A stretch of 49,627 nucleotides of DNA from Bradyrhizobium sp. (GCF_028868675.1 NZ_JAGWUA010000009.1:1-49627); one strand, 5' to 3'; positions 1-8,306 are shown, numbered from the stretch's first letter. Numbers and translations: made by a program. Notes: generated by a model from the sequence alone, not told the origin.

Positions 1-2
1 CT

Positions 3-230
3 GCGGCGCACAACGGGCGCTTGGCGGATGCTATTTTTAGAGCTGGTCAATTCTACTTCAATCAGCGAATTGCGGGGCTCACCACTGAACGTGAGTTCAA
101 GGTCAATCAGGCAGACCACGGACGGATCCTGAAAGCATTGAAGGAGCGCAACCAATCCGCAGCGGAGGAGGCGATGCGGGCTCATCTCGATTTTGCGTAC
201 AAGACTTACCGGCGAATCATGGGGCTTTAG
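3..230 (+). CDS. GntR-family transcriptional regulator, C-terminal fragment (FCD domain)
   Basis: The reading frame is open from the left window edge, so only the C-terminal ~75 residues of a longer protein are visible. The ORF track begins it at an internal TTG. The helical sequence ending in HLDFAYKTYRRIMGL, with alternating Arg and Glu (HGRILKALKERN, AEEAMRAHL), resembles the last helices of the FCD effector-binding domain of FadR/GntR-type regulators. This domain senses a small carboxylate and controls an N-terminal winged-helix DNA-binding domain, which here would lie outside the window. Its target cannot be judged. The family call is inference from a short segment. Confidence 0.7.
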   Translation, partial: AAHNGRLADAIFRAGQFYFNQRIAGLTTEREFKVNQADHGRILKALKERNQSAAEEAMRAHLDFAYKTYRRIMGL

Positions 231-678
231 AAGTTCATGGCCGTCGGCGAGCAATCATCATCGCGCGACGCTGCGCTGCGCCGACACGCGCGGTGTGAAT
301 AGCCAGCGCTAGATGGACTAACTGGTCAGCCCAGGGAATGTGTCGCCGCGGTTGCAGTCGGCATCCTTGAACCCTCGTCGCGTGAAGGCGCGGAGATCGT
401 AGAGATGGCTGCATTCGGCGGTTTGGCGCGCCCGAAAAGATTCGAGCTCGTCGCTGACGTCCTTCCGACATTCGGAGGGCGATCTGGTAACACCGCACCT
501 AGCCGAACTTGAGTTTCCCAGTAAGCGCCATATCCATCGCGGCGGTTAGACCGGTATGGTGATTGAGTTATAATAGGTGGTTGCAGGGGCAGGCTTTAGA
601 TCTCTACGGTCAACAAGTGTCGATCTCGGCCAGAACCTGCCCGGGCATGACGACCATCCGGAAATGGGCCACTCTCGC
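231..678. other. Gene-free stretch, nothing recognised
   Basis: About 450 bases between the regulator fragment and the leftward LVIVD operon. The 87-aa minus-strand ORF (235-498) and two overlapping plus-strand ORFs are Arg/Ala-rich shadows with no recognisable motif or ribosome binding site. A TATAAT occurs near 568-573 but has no gene behind it. The stretch may be decayed coding DNA. I cannot support a feature in it. Confidence 0.6.
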
Positions 679-1227
679 TCATCGCCCGTCCAGCGCGGCG
701 ATCATCCAGGCCTTCATGTCGACCCGCTCCAGGAACGCGAGCGCCTCGTGCCGCATCGCTCCCGCCGTGGTACTGCCCTGCGTGACCGCGACGAGCACAT
801 CACAGCGGCGCGAGACGGCGATGCCGGTCGCCGCGTGCCTGATGCCGTCGGGCATCTCGAGATCGTACGACCTGGCGCGCCCCTGCATCCCGCCGAGGCG
901 GATCGGCTCGCCCGTTCCCGCCGCCGCAAAGCGCGGGCTGATCAGGTCGATGTCGGCGACGCGATCCACCTCGTCGTCATCGGCAACGCCGCGGTCGCAG
1001 TTGCAGAAGCCGCGCTTGGCGCGCACGATGAGTTCGACGCCGTCCGCGCAGACACCGCCTTCGCAGCGGAAGGCGCGCCCCGCCGGCCAGCCGTCGCGCG
1101 GAAACGGCCAGGCGATCTCGCGCCAGTGCGCAGGTTCTGCCCGCGGCGGCGCCAACTGGTCGGCGCCGACGCCCGCCAGCGCGCCGAGCGCGACCATCGC
1201 CACCACGATCGCCGCCGCGCGCCACAC
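679..1227 (-). CDS. Hypothetical membrane-anchored or secreted protein, partner of the LVIVD protein
   Basis: A 182-residue protein starting at GTG 1227, two bases after the TGA of the LVIVD gene, which implies translational coupling. The ORF track shows it only as the tail of a longer shadow frame (679-2145). The upstream part of that frame is out of phase with the LVIVD gene and is not coding. Residues ~4-22 (AAAIVVAMVALGALAGVGA) form a signal peptide or N-terminal helix. The mature part has several Cys (RC..GVC, FCNCD, RRCDV), which suggests disulfides or metal binding in the periplasm. The family is not recognised. The tight coupling suggests it works with the LVIVD protein. Confidence 0.7.
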   Translation of the reverse strand: MWRAAAIVVAMVALGALAGVGADQLAPPRAEPAHWREIAWPFPRDGWPAGRAFRCEGGVCADGVELIVRAKRGFCNCDRGVADDDEVDRVADIDLISPRFAAAGTGEPIRLGGMQGRARSYDLEMPDGIRHAATGIAVSRRCDVLVAVTQGSTTAGAMRHEALAFLERVDMKAWMIAALDGR

Positions 1228-1229
1228 GG

Positions 1230-2675
1230 TCAGTTCTTGAGGCCGGCGGCGGCCCGCGCCGCCCCGGTCAGTTCGAGAATGTGCATGCCGGTATTGGCAC
1301 GGTCGACGACGTAGATGTAGCCGCGGTCGTCGGTCTCGACGTTGTTGGTCTGGATCGCGACCTTGCAGCGCTCGCCGCCCTCGACCGGGACGCAGCGCTT
1401 GTCGGTGGCCTCCGTGATCGCCGGAATGAAGTAGCCGATTTCCTTCGGATGATAGGGATCGCGGATATCGAGCGCGCGGACGCCGGCGTTGAAGAAGGCG
1501 ATGAAGGCCAGCTTCTTGTAGTAGACCGGCGCCATGCTCTCGTTGGAGGAATGCGAGCCGAAGCGGCCGCCGCGCTGGCAGAACGAGCCGCTCGCCTCCG
1601 GCACCGTGTAGCTCGAGATCATCATCGGCCGCGTCTCGGTGGTGACGTCGGCGAACCACACCATCTGCCGCGCCTCGGCGCATTCGTTCAGGATCGCCTC
1701 GTCCACGATCATGACGATGTCGCGGGTCTTGCCGTCCCTGTCCGCGGCGAATTCGGCAATCGGCATGTCCGGCATCGGGAATGTGGTGTGTGCGCCGTTG
1801 AAGGCCGACATCGGCAGCCGCGCGACTTCCGGATAGCGCAGGTTTTCCGGCGTCGGCTCCTTCGGACCGTTCAACAGTTTTTCGCGGTCGACGATCTGCA
1901 AAATGCCGCCCTTGTTGGTGCCGTAGCCGAAATAGACCCGATTGCCTTGCGGTCCGGTCGAGATCGGCCCGTGCAGTTCGGTCGGCACCGCGCCGGTCGC
2001 GCCCGGCTGTTGGCCCGGCAGGCCGAAATCCCGGATCTTCTGCGGCTTCGCGGGATCGCTGAGGTCGTAGACCTGCGTCATGCGCCGCGTGCGCCAGTCC
2101 GGCGCGCCCGACACGAGATAGGCGATGCCGGTGTCGCACTCCCACCAGTTCTTGTGCGTGTCCTTCAAGCCGCCGATGCGGCTGACGAGGACGGGATTTG
2201 CGGGATCGGCGACGTTCCAGATCTCGTGCGCCTCGCCGCCGAAGGTGCGGAGCATGTAGACCGCGCCGGGATCGCCCTTCGGCAGCGACGCGCCGTCGCA
2301 GATCCGCACCATCTGCGCGCCGCCGGACTCGTATTTGCCGGGCGCCCCGGGAAGATGGCGCAGATATTTCGGCCGCGCGGGATCGGTGACGTCGACGATC
2401 GAGGTGCCGTTCGGCTCGGCCCGCCCCGTCAGCGGATTGACCGGCTCCGGCACCGCCTCGGTGCCGCCGTGATGGCCGATATAGGCGATCCAGCGATCGC
2501 CCTGATGGTGGATGGTCGGCTGATAGCCGCTGCGCGCCTGCAGGTCGCTATATCCGACCAGCTTCATGTTGGAGGCTTCCGGCGGCGCTCCGATCACCTG
2601 CTGCTTCTGCGCGAGGGCGATCGTGCTGCAGGCAAGAAGAACGAGGCCGGCAGCAAGTGAGACCCGACCGATCAT
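1230..2675 (-). CDS. Secreted LVIVD-repeat (beta-propeller-like) protein
   Basis: A 481-residue protein. I start it at ATG 2675 rather than the longer ORF start because GGGAGG lies just upstream and the first ~23 residues (MIGRVSLAAGLVLLACSTIALA) form a clean Sec signal peptide. The body repeats blades of the type SIVDVTDPARPKYLRHL, HEIWNVADPANPVLVSRI, TQVYDLSDPAKPQKIRDF and RALDIRDPYHPKEIGYF, the pattern of LVIVD-repeat proteins, which fold as extracytoplasmic propellers. No catalytic motif is seen and the function is unknown. It forms a two-gene leftward operon with the 182-aa protein and diverges from the arsR operon. Confidence 0.85.
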   Translation of the reverse strand: MIGRVSLAAGLVLLACSTIALAQKQQVIGAPPEASNMKLVGYSDLQARSGYQPTIHHQGDRWIAYIGHHGGTEAVPEPVNPLTGRAEPNGTSIVDVTDPARPKYLRHLPGAPGKYESGGAQMVRICDGASLPKGDPGAVYMLRTFGGEAHEIWNVADPANPVLVSRIGGLKDTHKNWWECDTGIAYLVSGAPDWRTRRMTQVYDLSDPAKPQKIRDFGLPGQQPGATGAVPTELHGPISTGPQGNRVYFGYGTNKGGILQIVDREKLLNGPKEPTPENLRYPEVARLPMSAFNGAHTTFPMPDMPIAEFAADRDGKTRDIVMIVDEAILNECAEARQMVWFADVTTETRPMMISSYTVPEASGSFCQRGGRFGSHSSNESMAPVYYKKLAFIAFFNAGVRALDIRDPYHPKEIGYFIPAITEATDKRCVPVEGGERCKVAIQTNNVETDDRGYIYVVDRANTGMHILELTGAARAAAGLKN

Positions 2676-2752
2676 GTGCCCTCCCGGAACCAATCTGCGT
2701 TGGCTGACATGAGACGCTAGCACGGCGGTCGGAGCCCGCCAAAGACACTATC

Positions 2753-2782
2753 TTGACAAGCAACCATTTGGTTGCCTATTAT
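2753..2782 (+). promoter_or_regulatory. arsR promoter with embedded operator; transcript probably leaderless
   Basis: TTGACA (2753-2758) and TATTAT (2777-2782) are separated by 18 bases. The spacer holds the perfect inverted repeat CAACCA-TT-TGGTTG (2761-2774), a plausible operator for the ArsR protein encoded next, so that binding would block RNA polymerase directly. The expected start point is at about 2789-2790, which is the A of the arsR ATG, so the mRNA should have little or no 5' leader. The elements are seen directly; autoregulation and leaderless translation are inference. Confidence 0.7.
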
Positions 2783-2789
2783 CACCGCC

Positions 2790-3104
2790 ATGAATGAGGT
2801 CTTCAAAGCGCTGGCCGACGCGTCGCGGCGGTCGCTGCTGGACAGGCTTCACGCCAGGAACGGACAGACGCTGAACGAACTCTGCGAAGGCCTGGAGATG
2901 ACGCGCCAGGCCGTCACGAAACACCTTGCGATCCTGGAAGCGGCGAACCTGGTCACGACGTTCAGGCACGGCCGCGAGAAGCTGCACTATCTCAATCCGG
3001 TGCCGATCCACCAGATCGGCGAGCGCTGGATCCGGAAATTCGAGCGCGGCAGGCTCGCCGCTCTCGGCGAGTTGAAACGCCAGTTGGAGAAGCGTGATGA
3101 GTAA
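2790..3104 (+). CDS. ArsR/SmtB-family transcriptional regulator
   Basis: A 104-residue winged-helix repressor. The N-terminus MNEVFKALADASRRSLLDRL is the classic ArsR opening, followed by the recognition region EMTRQAVTKHLAILEAANLV and the wing FRHGREKLHYLNP. No metal-binding Cys pair (ELCVCDL type) is present at the recognition helix, so it is probably not a metal sensor. ArsR proteins next to SRPBCC genes are a widespread arrangement. I choose ATG 2790 because it begins the conserved region and coincides with the predicted start point. The last codons overlap the next gene by 8 bases, so the three rightward genes form one operon. Confidence 0.9.
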   Translation: MNEVFKALADASRRSLLDRLHARNGQTLNELCEGLEMTRQAVTKHLAILEAANLVTTFRHGREKLHYLNPVPIHQIGERWIRKFERGRLAALGELKRQLEKRDE

Positions 3105-3567
3105 GCCGCAATTCGTCTACGTCACCTACATCGAGACCACGCCGGAGAAATTGTGGGAGGCGCTCACCTCGAGCGACTTCACACGACGGTACTGGTTCGG
3201 CAGCGAGGTCCGCTCGGACTGGAAGGTCGGCTCGCCCTTCGCGCTGGTGATCGACGGCAGGACCACCGACAGTGGCGAGATTCTGGAAGCCGATCCGCCG
3301 CGGCGACTGTCCTACTCCTTCAAGCACGAGCTCTACGAAGAACTGCGCAACGAGCCGATATCGAGGGTCACGTTCACGCTCGAGCCGTTCGGCAATCTCG
3401 TGAAGCTCACCGTGGCGCATGACGGGCTCGTCGAGGGCGGCAAGTATCTCGGCGCCATCTCCACGGGATGGCCGGCGATCCTGTCCGGGCTGAAGAGCCT
3501 CCTTGAGACCGGCAAGGTGCTGCCCATTCCGCGGGAGGCGCTCGGCAAGCAAGAGTGGAAGCGATGA
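3097..3567 (+). CDS. SRPBCC (AHSA1-type) ligand-binding domain protein 1
   Basis: A 156-residue protein of the START/Bet v 1-like SRPBCC fold. Family signs are an N-terminal FVYVTYIETTPEKLWEALT strand-helix, the conserved W of YWFGSEV, and the C-terminal long helix GWPAILSGLKSLLETG. ATG 3097 has GGAGA six bases upstream and is preferred to GTG 3094. It overlaps the arsR stop and ends with ATGA shared with the next gene. SRPBCC proteins bind hydrophobic small molecules or, as AHSA1, assist Hsp90. The ligand is unknown. It is clearly a paralogue of the following gene. Confidence 0.88.
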   Translation: MSKPQFVYVTYIETTPEKLWEALTSSDFTRRYWFGSEVRSDWKVGSPFALVIDGRTTDSGEILEADPPRRLSYSFKHELYEELRNEPISRVTFTLEPFGNLVKLTVAHDGLVEGGKYLGAISTGWPAILSGLKSLLETGKVLPIPREALGKQEWKR

Positions 3568-4076
3568 ATCTCGACGCGTTCAGGCCGCTCACGGTCTACA
3601 CCATCTACATTGCCGCCACGCCGCAGCAGGTATGGCAGGCGCTGACCACGGCCGAGTTCAGCCGAAAATACTTTTCCGGCTTTGCGGTGGAGATGGAGGA
3701 AAGGCTCGGCGGCAGATTCCTGGTGCGCGCGCCGGATGGCTCGACGCACATCTCGGGCGAGGTGCTCGAACATGATCCACCGCGGAAGCTGACGGTGAGC
3801 TGGAACGTCAACTGGCCCGATCTGGTCGAGAAGCTCGGCCCGACGCTCGTAACCTACGAGATCGAGCCGGCCGGCGAGGCCGTCAGACTCACCATGAGCG
3901 AACGGCACGACCGCGCGCTCTCGGACGACATCCTCTCCGGCGGACGCCGGGGCTGGCCCGCGATCCTGTCCGGCCTGAAGAGTCTGCTCGAGACAGGCAC
4001 CGTGCCGCAGATCAAGATGACCCCGCCGCAGGCGATGCTCGCGGCGTTGAAGGCGATGGGGATCAGGACGCCGTAG
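3564..4076 (+). CDS. SRPBCC (AHSA1-type) ligand-binding domain protein 2
   Basis: A 170-residue paralogue of the preceding gene. Both share VYTIYIAATPQQVWQALTTAEF-like starts, a DPPRKL/DPPRRL turn and an identical GWPAILSGLKSLLETG helix. It starts at ATG 3564, inside the ATGA overlap with the stop of gene 1; GTG 3555 is a weaker choice. The C-terminus is longer (PPQAMLAALKAMGIRTP). ArsR plus two tandem SRPBCC proteins suggests that one ligand-binding fold was duplicated and both copies are controlled by the same repressor. They could form a heterodimer or handle two related ligands; both ideas are inference. Confidence 0.88.
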   Translation: MNLDAFRPLTVYTIYIAATPQQVWQALTTAEFSRKYFSGFAVEMEERLGGRFLVRAPDGSTHISGEVLEHDPPRKLTVSWNVNWPDLVEKLGPTLVTYEIEPAGEAVRLTMSERHDRALSDDILSGGRRGWPAILSGLKSLLETGTVPQIKMTPPQAMLAALKAMGIRTP

Positions 4077-4092
4077 CTGCCCAGCAAATGGT

Positions 4093-4261
4093 GTCGTCCC
4101 GGACCAGCGGCGCAGATCCGGGATCCATAGCTACAGGAGATCGTTTGGCGAAGACTGGTCGTTCGGTACTGCCACCGTCCGCAACCGATAGATCGCGCGG
4201 TATGGGTCCCCGCGTTCGCGGGGACGACACCGAGATCAGGCCCCCGCCTTCGCGGGGGCGA
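4093..4261. repeat. Palindromic intergenic repeat (GTCGTCCC...GGGGACGAC family)
   Basis: The element is bounded by GTCGTCCC (4093-4100) and GGGGACGAC (4220-4228), which are inverted relative to each other. A perfect hairpin GCCCCCGC-CTTC-GCGGGGGC (4240-4259) follows. A second copy of the same family lies at 38541-38661 and shares the CCCGCG..CGGGGAC core and a TATGGGTCCC segment. It sits between convergent genes, so it may also act as a transcription terminator. No transposase or coding sequence is present. Confidence 0.75.
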
Positions 4262-4265
4262 CGGG

Positions 4266-5042
4266 CTACGCCGGCAGCGGCGCCACCAGGCGGCGATAGA
4301 GATGCCAGGTCGCGTGCCCGAGCACCGGCAGCGTGACGATCAGCCCGAGAAAATACGGCAGCGCCGACACGATCAGGAGCATCACGATCACCGCGGCCCA
4401 GCCGATCATCGGCAAGGGGCTGCCAACGACCGCGCGCACGCTCGTCACCATCGCGGTGACGAAGTCGACCTCGCGGTCGAGCAGCAGCGGAAACGACACC
4501 ACGGTGAGCGAGAACAGGATCAGCGACAGCGCCGCGCCCACCGCGTTGCCGATCGCCAGGAACACCAGCCCCTCGTTGGTGGTCAGCACCGCCGTCATGA
4601 ATTCGTGCATGCTGGAGAACGAGGCGTGCAGGCCCAGGATCAGCGCGATCAGGAGCCGCACCTGGTACATCCAGACCACGAACACGAACAGCGTGACGAA
4701 GGCCATCCAGCCGATCTCGCTGCGCGAGCGCACCGTGGTCCAGATCGCGCCGAAGGACACGGGCTCGCCGGCCTCGCGGCGGCGGCTGACCTCGTAGAGG
4801 CCGATCGCGACGAACGGCCCGATCAGCGCAAAGCCGGCGGCGAGCGGATAGGCGAGGTAGACCATGCCGAAGGCCGTGAGACACAGCACGATGGCGATGC
4901 CGCCGAGCGCATAGAGCACGCCGAAACAGAGCCCGTAGAGCGGCAGCGCCTGAAAATCGCGAAGACCCTCGGCGAGCGCCTCGGCGATATCGGTCGCCGC
5001 CACGGTCCGTACCACAGGATCGACTTTGCCCGAGATGGACAT
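4266..5042 (-). CDS. DUF2189 family integral membrane protein
   Basis: A 258-residue protein. The start is ATG 5042 (MSISGKVDPVVRTV), preceded by GGGGAGG; the longer track ORF extends into non-coding sequence. After a short cytoplasmic N-terminus come about six hydrophobic segments (LYGLCFGVLYALGGIAIVLCL, YPLAAGFALIGPFVAIGLYEV, WMAFVTLFVFVVWMYQVRLLIALILG and others). The segment LAAGFALIGPFVAIGLYEVSRR with SFGAIW is typical of DUF2189 proteins. The role is unknown. It lies downstream of the epoxide hydrolase on the same strand, but a 214-base gap argues for separate expression. Confidence 0.85.
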   Translation of the reverse strand: MSISGKVDPVVRTVAATDIAEALAEGLRDFQALPLYGLCFGVLYALGGIAIVLCLTAFGMVYLAYPLAAGFALIGPFVAIGLYEVSRRREAGEPVSFGAIWTTVRSRSEIGWMAFVTLFVFVVWMYQVRLLIALILGLHASFSSMHEFMTAVLTTNEGLVFLAIGNAVGAALSLILFSLTVVSFPLLLDREVDFVTAMVTSVRAVVGSPLPMIGWAAVIVMLLIVSALPYFLGLIVTLPVLGHATWHLYRRLVAPLPA

Positions 5043-5256
5043 TGGCTTCCTCCCCTCTTGGTCGGCGCGATCTTTGCCGCGCGCGTTGGGAGCGATGTTA
5101 GCCGGCTCGCTCGCCGCTTGCACGTGCGAGTTGATTTCAAGATGCGGAGGAGAGCGGTCAATTGATACCGCAACAGGTGTTTCACGACATCCTGCGCTGG
5201 AGGGTGAATGACGCAGGCCCCCACGCCCTCGGTGAATCCGGAAGGACGTTGGCGCG

Positions 5257-6396
5257 CTATCGCAACGTCCTGAAGAACTTCCGCACGTCGCGCACGAACA
5301 GCTCCGGCTGCTCGAAGGCGGCGAAATGGCCGCCCTTCTCCATCTCGCTCCAATGGGTGATGTTGGAAAAGTTCGGCTCCATCCAGCGCCGCACCGGCGT
5401 GATGATCTCCCCGGGGAACACCGCAACCCCCGTCGGCACGTTGACGACGGGCGCGGTGCGGCGCTTGCCGAAGCTTTCCCAGTAGAGCCTTGCCGACGAG
5501 GTCGCCGTCTCCGTCACCCAGTACAGCATGACGTTGTCGAGCAGTTCGTCCCGCGTGAAGATGTTTTCGGGATGGCCGTCGCAATCGGTCCAGGCCCAGA
5601 ACTTTTCCAGGATCCAGGCCGCCTGCCCGCTCGGCGAATCCGTGAGCGCATAGCCGAGCGTCTGCGGCCGCGTCGATTGCTGTTTTGAGTAGCCGGAATC
5701 GAGATCGACATAGTGCTTGAGCCCGGCGAGCGCGCGCCTCTCTTCCGGCGTCGGCTCGCCCTCGACCTTCGGCGCCGCATTGAAGGCGAGCGTGATGTGG
5801 ATGCCGGCGCAATGCTGCGGATCCTGCGCGCCGAGCGAGGACGTCACCGCCGAACCCCAGTCGCCGCCCTGCGCGCCGTAGCGCCCGTAGCCCAGGCGCT
5901 CCATCAGCCTGGCCCAGGTCGCGGCGATGCGGTCGACGCCCCAGCCGGTGGTCTTCGGCTTCGCCGAGAAGCCGAAACCCGGCAGCGACGGGCACACGAC
6001 GTGAAAGGCGTCGGCGGGATCGCCGCCGTGCGTGACCGGGTCGACCAGCGGCGCGATCACCTTGGTGAATTCGACGATCGAGCCGGGCCAGCCATGGGTG
6101 ATGACGAGCGGCAGCGCCGACGGCTCCTTCGAGCGCACATGGATGAAGTGGATGTCGAGCCCGTCGATCCCGGTCGTGAACTGCGCAAAGCCGTTGAGCC
6201 GCGCCTCGCGCGCGCGCCAGTCGTAGCCGCTCGCCCAATGGGCGCAGATCTCCTTGATCCATTTCAGCGGCGCGCCCTGGCTCCAGTCGTCCACCAACTC
6301 CGCCTCCGGCCACCGCGTGCGCGCAAGCCGCGACTTCAGATCGGCGAGGACGTCGTCGCCGACGTCGATGCGGAATGGTTTGATGGCGGCGCCCAT
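5257..6396 (-). CDS. Epoxide hydrolase (microsomal EPHX1-like alpha/beta hydrolase)
   Basis: A 379-residue cytoplasmic enzyme that would open epoxides to diols. The N-terminal ~110 residues match the epoxide-hydrolase N-terminal domain (IKPFRIDVGDDVLADLKSRLARTRWPE). The oxyanion-hole motif HGWPGS is near residue 101. The nucleophile elbow GGDWGS puts the catalytic Asp near 179. The catalytic His is in GGHFAAFEQPE near the C-terminus. No signal peptide is seen. It starts 12 bases after the yqeY stop, with GAAGG upstream, so the two are probably co-transcribed. The substrate cannot be read from the sequence. Confidence 0.9.
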   Translation of the reverse strand: MGAAIKPFRIDVGDDVLADLKSRLARTRWPEAELVDDWSQGAPLKWIKEICAHWASGYDWRAREARLNGFAQFTTGIDGLDIHFIHVRSKEPSALPLVITHGWPGSIVEFTKVIAPLVDPVTHGGDPADAFHVVCPSLPGFGFSAKPKTTGWGVDRIAATWARLMERLGYGRYGAQGGDWGSAVTSSLGAQDPQHCAGIHITLAFNAAPKVEGEPTPEERRALAGLKHYVDLDSGYSKQQSTRPQTLGYALTDSPSGQAAWILEKFWAWTDCDGHPENIFTRDELLDNVMLYWVTETATSSARLYWESFGKRRTAPVVNVPTGVAVFPGEIITPVRRWMEPNFSNITHWSEMEKGGHFAAFEQPELFVRDVRKFFRTLR

Positions 6397-6408
6397 CGAT
6401 GGCCTTCA

Positions 6409-6864
6409 CTAGCCCGACAGCGCGGCCTTCACGAGACCGGACGCCTTGCCAAAGTCCATTTGCCCGGCGTGCTTCGCCTTCAGGGCGGCGATCACCTTGC
6501 CCATGTCCTTCATGCCGGCGGCTCCCGTCTCGGCGATCGCAGCCGAGATCGCCTTCTTCACCTCATCGTCCGACATCTGCCTGGGCAGATAGGCCGAGAT
6601 GACGGCGATCTCCTCGCGCTCCTGGGCGGCAAGCTCGGCGCGGCCGCCCTTGTCGTAGAGCTCGACCGCTTCCTGGCGCTGCTTGATCATCTTCTGCAGC
6701 ACGCCGAGCAGGTCGGCGTCCGACAGCGGCGGCTTGCCATGGCCCCGCGCCTCGATGTCGGCGTTCTTGATGGTCGCGTTGACCATGCGCAGCGTGGAGA
6801 GCTTCCGCTCGTCCTTGGCCTTCATGGCCTCCTTGACCGCAGTGTTGATGTCGTCGCGCATCAT
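6409..6864 (-). CDS. GatB/YqeY domain-containing protein
   Basis: A 151-residue cytosolic protein with the YqeY signature: MMRDDINTAVKEAMKAKDERKLSTLRMVNATIKN at the start, QKMIKQRQEAVELYDKGGRAELAAQE in the middle, and the C-terminal DMGKVIAALKAKHAGQMDFGKASGLVKAAL. The C-terminal part resembles the tail domain of GatB, the amidotransferase subunit that recognises mischarged tRNA; the role of stand-alone YqeY is unsettled. Two adjacent ATGs (6864, 6861) are possible; AGAGGGA upstream fits either. It diverges from carA, and the 251-base gap between them should hold both promoters. TTGACA with a weak TAAGCT 17 bases on (minus strand, 7042-7014) is a candidate. Confidence 0.88.
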   Translation of the reverse strand: MMRDDINTAVKEAMKAKDERKLSTLRMVNATIKNADIEARGHGKPPLSDADLLGVLQKMIKQRQEAVELYDKGGRAELAAQEREEIAVISAYLPRQMSDDEVKKAISAAIAETGAAGMKDMGKVIAALKAKHAGQMDFGKASGLVKAALSG

Positions 6865-7115
6865 GGCCGAAATCCCTCTAAAGCCGTGCCGCGCCTGATC
6901 TAGCCGGTTCACGGCAGGAAACAACTCGGTTCTGGCCGAATCCGGAGATCCCGCGGCGGCCGGGTGCTTTCTTGCGCGGCAAGGCTCGAATCTTCCCGGA
7001 AGTTCTCGGTTCGAGCTTAAGTGCCTGAAGGGGCCTGTCAAATATGCAAAAACGCATGTGAATCCGCGCTCTCCCGCTTTGACGGCGGCCCCGGGCGGGA
7101 CTAAGAAGCGGGCTC

Positions 7116-8306
7116 ATGACACAATCCGAAAACGCTTCCGCCTGGCCGGACCACAAACCGACCGCGCTGCTCGTGCTCGCCGATGGAACGGTGCTCGAAG
7201 GTTTCGGCCTCGGCGCCGAAGGACAGGCCGTCGGCGAGGTCTGCTTCAACACCGCGATGACCGGCTATGAGGAGATCCTGACCGATCCTTCCTATGCCGG
7301 GCAGATCATCACCTTCACCTTCCCGCACATCGGCAATGTCGGCACCAACGAGGACGACATCGAGACGGTGAACATGGCCGCGACGCCCGGCGCGCGCGGC
7401 GTGATCCTGCGCACCGCCATCACCGATCCCTCGAACTACCGCGCCACCCGCCATCTCGACCAGTGGCTGAAGGCTCGCGGCATCATCGGCCTCTCCGGCA
7501 TCGACACCCGCGCGCTGACCGCGCTGATCCGCAGCAAGGGCATGCCGAACGCGGTGATCGCGCATGCGAGGAACGGCGAATTCGACCTGCACGGGCTGAA
7601 GGAGGAGGCGCGCGAATGGCCGGGGCTCGAAGGCATGGACCTCGTGCCGATGGTCACCTCCGGCCAGCGCTTCACCTGGGACGAGACGCCCTGGGTCTGG
7701 GATGAGGGTTTTGGCCGGCAGAGCGATCCCAAGTTCAACGTCGTTGCCATCGATTACGGCATCAAGCGCAACATCCTGCGCCTGCTCGCCGGCGTCGGCT
7801 GCAAGGTGACGGTGGTGCCGGCGACCACCTCGGCCGACGACATTCTGGCGATGAAGCCCGACGGCGTGTTCTTGTCGAACGGTCCGGGCGATCCGGCCGC
7901 GACCGGCAAATATGCCGTGCCCGTCATCCAGCAGGTGATCAAGTCGGGCACGCCGACCTTCGGCATCTGCCTCGGCCACCAGATGCTCGGGCTCGCCGTC
8001 GGCGCCAAGACGAGGAAGATGCATCAGGGCCATCACGGCGCCAACCATCCGGTCAAGGACGAGACCACCGGCAAGGTCGAGATCACCTCGATGAACCACG
8101 GCTTTGCCGTGGACCAGGCCAGCTTGCCGAAGGGCGCGACGCAGACCCACGTGTCGCTGTTCGACGGCTCCAATTGCGGCATCCAGCTCGACGGCAAGCC
8201 GGTGTTCTCGGTGCAGTATCACCCCGAGGCCTCGCCCGGCCCGCGCGACTCCCACTATCTGTTCCAGCGCTTCGCCGATTTGATGCGCGAGAAGAAGCGG
8301 GCATAG
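7116..8306 (+). CDS. carA: Carbamoyl-phosphate synthase small (glutaminase) chain
   Basis: A 396-residue protein. CarA hydrolyses glutamine and passes ammonia to CarB to make carbamoyl phosphate for arginine and pyrimidine synthesis. The N-terminal CarA-specific domain (ALLVLADGTVLEGFGLG, GEVCFNTAMTGYEEILTDPSYAGQI) is followed by a class I glutamine amidotransferase domain with the nucleophile in FGICLGHQ (Cys285), MNHGFAV, and the His-Glu pair in QYHPEASPGP. Length is normal. The SD (AAGAAGCGGG) is modest. carB is not adjacent: four features intervene before 11040. Confidence 0.97.
   Translation: MTQSENASAWPDHKPTALLVLADGTVLEGFGLGAEGQAVGEVCFNTAMTGYEEILTDPSYAGQIITFTFPHIGNVGTNEDDIETVNMAATPGARGVILRTAITDPSNYRATRHLDQWLKARGIIGLSGIDTRALTALIRSKGMPNAVIAHARNGEFDLHGLKEEAREWPGLEGMDLVPMVTSGQRFTWDETPWVWDEGFGRQSDPKFNVVAIDYGIKRNILRLLAGVGCKVTVVPATTSADDILAMKPDGVFLSNGPGDPAATGKYAVPVIQQVIKSGTPTFGICLGHQMLGLAVGAKTRKMHQGHHGANHPVKDETTGKVEITSMNHGFAVDQASLPKGATQTHVSLFDGSNCGIQLDGKPVFSVQYHPEASPGPRDSHYLFQRFADLMREKKRA

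Noticed and set aside
235-498. 87-aa minus-strand ORF near the left edge
   Set aside because: No SD, no motif, Arg-rich shadow-like composition.
679-2145. 488-aa minus-strand ORF taken as one gene
   Set aside because: Only its last 182 codons are real (from GTG 1227); the upstream part lies out of frame inside the LVIVD gene.
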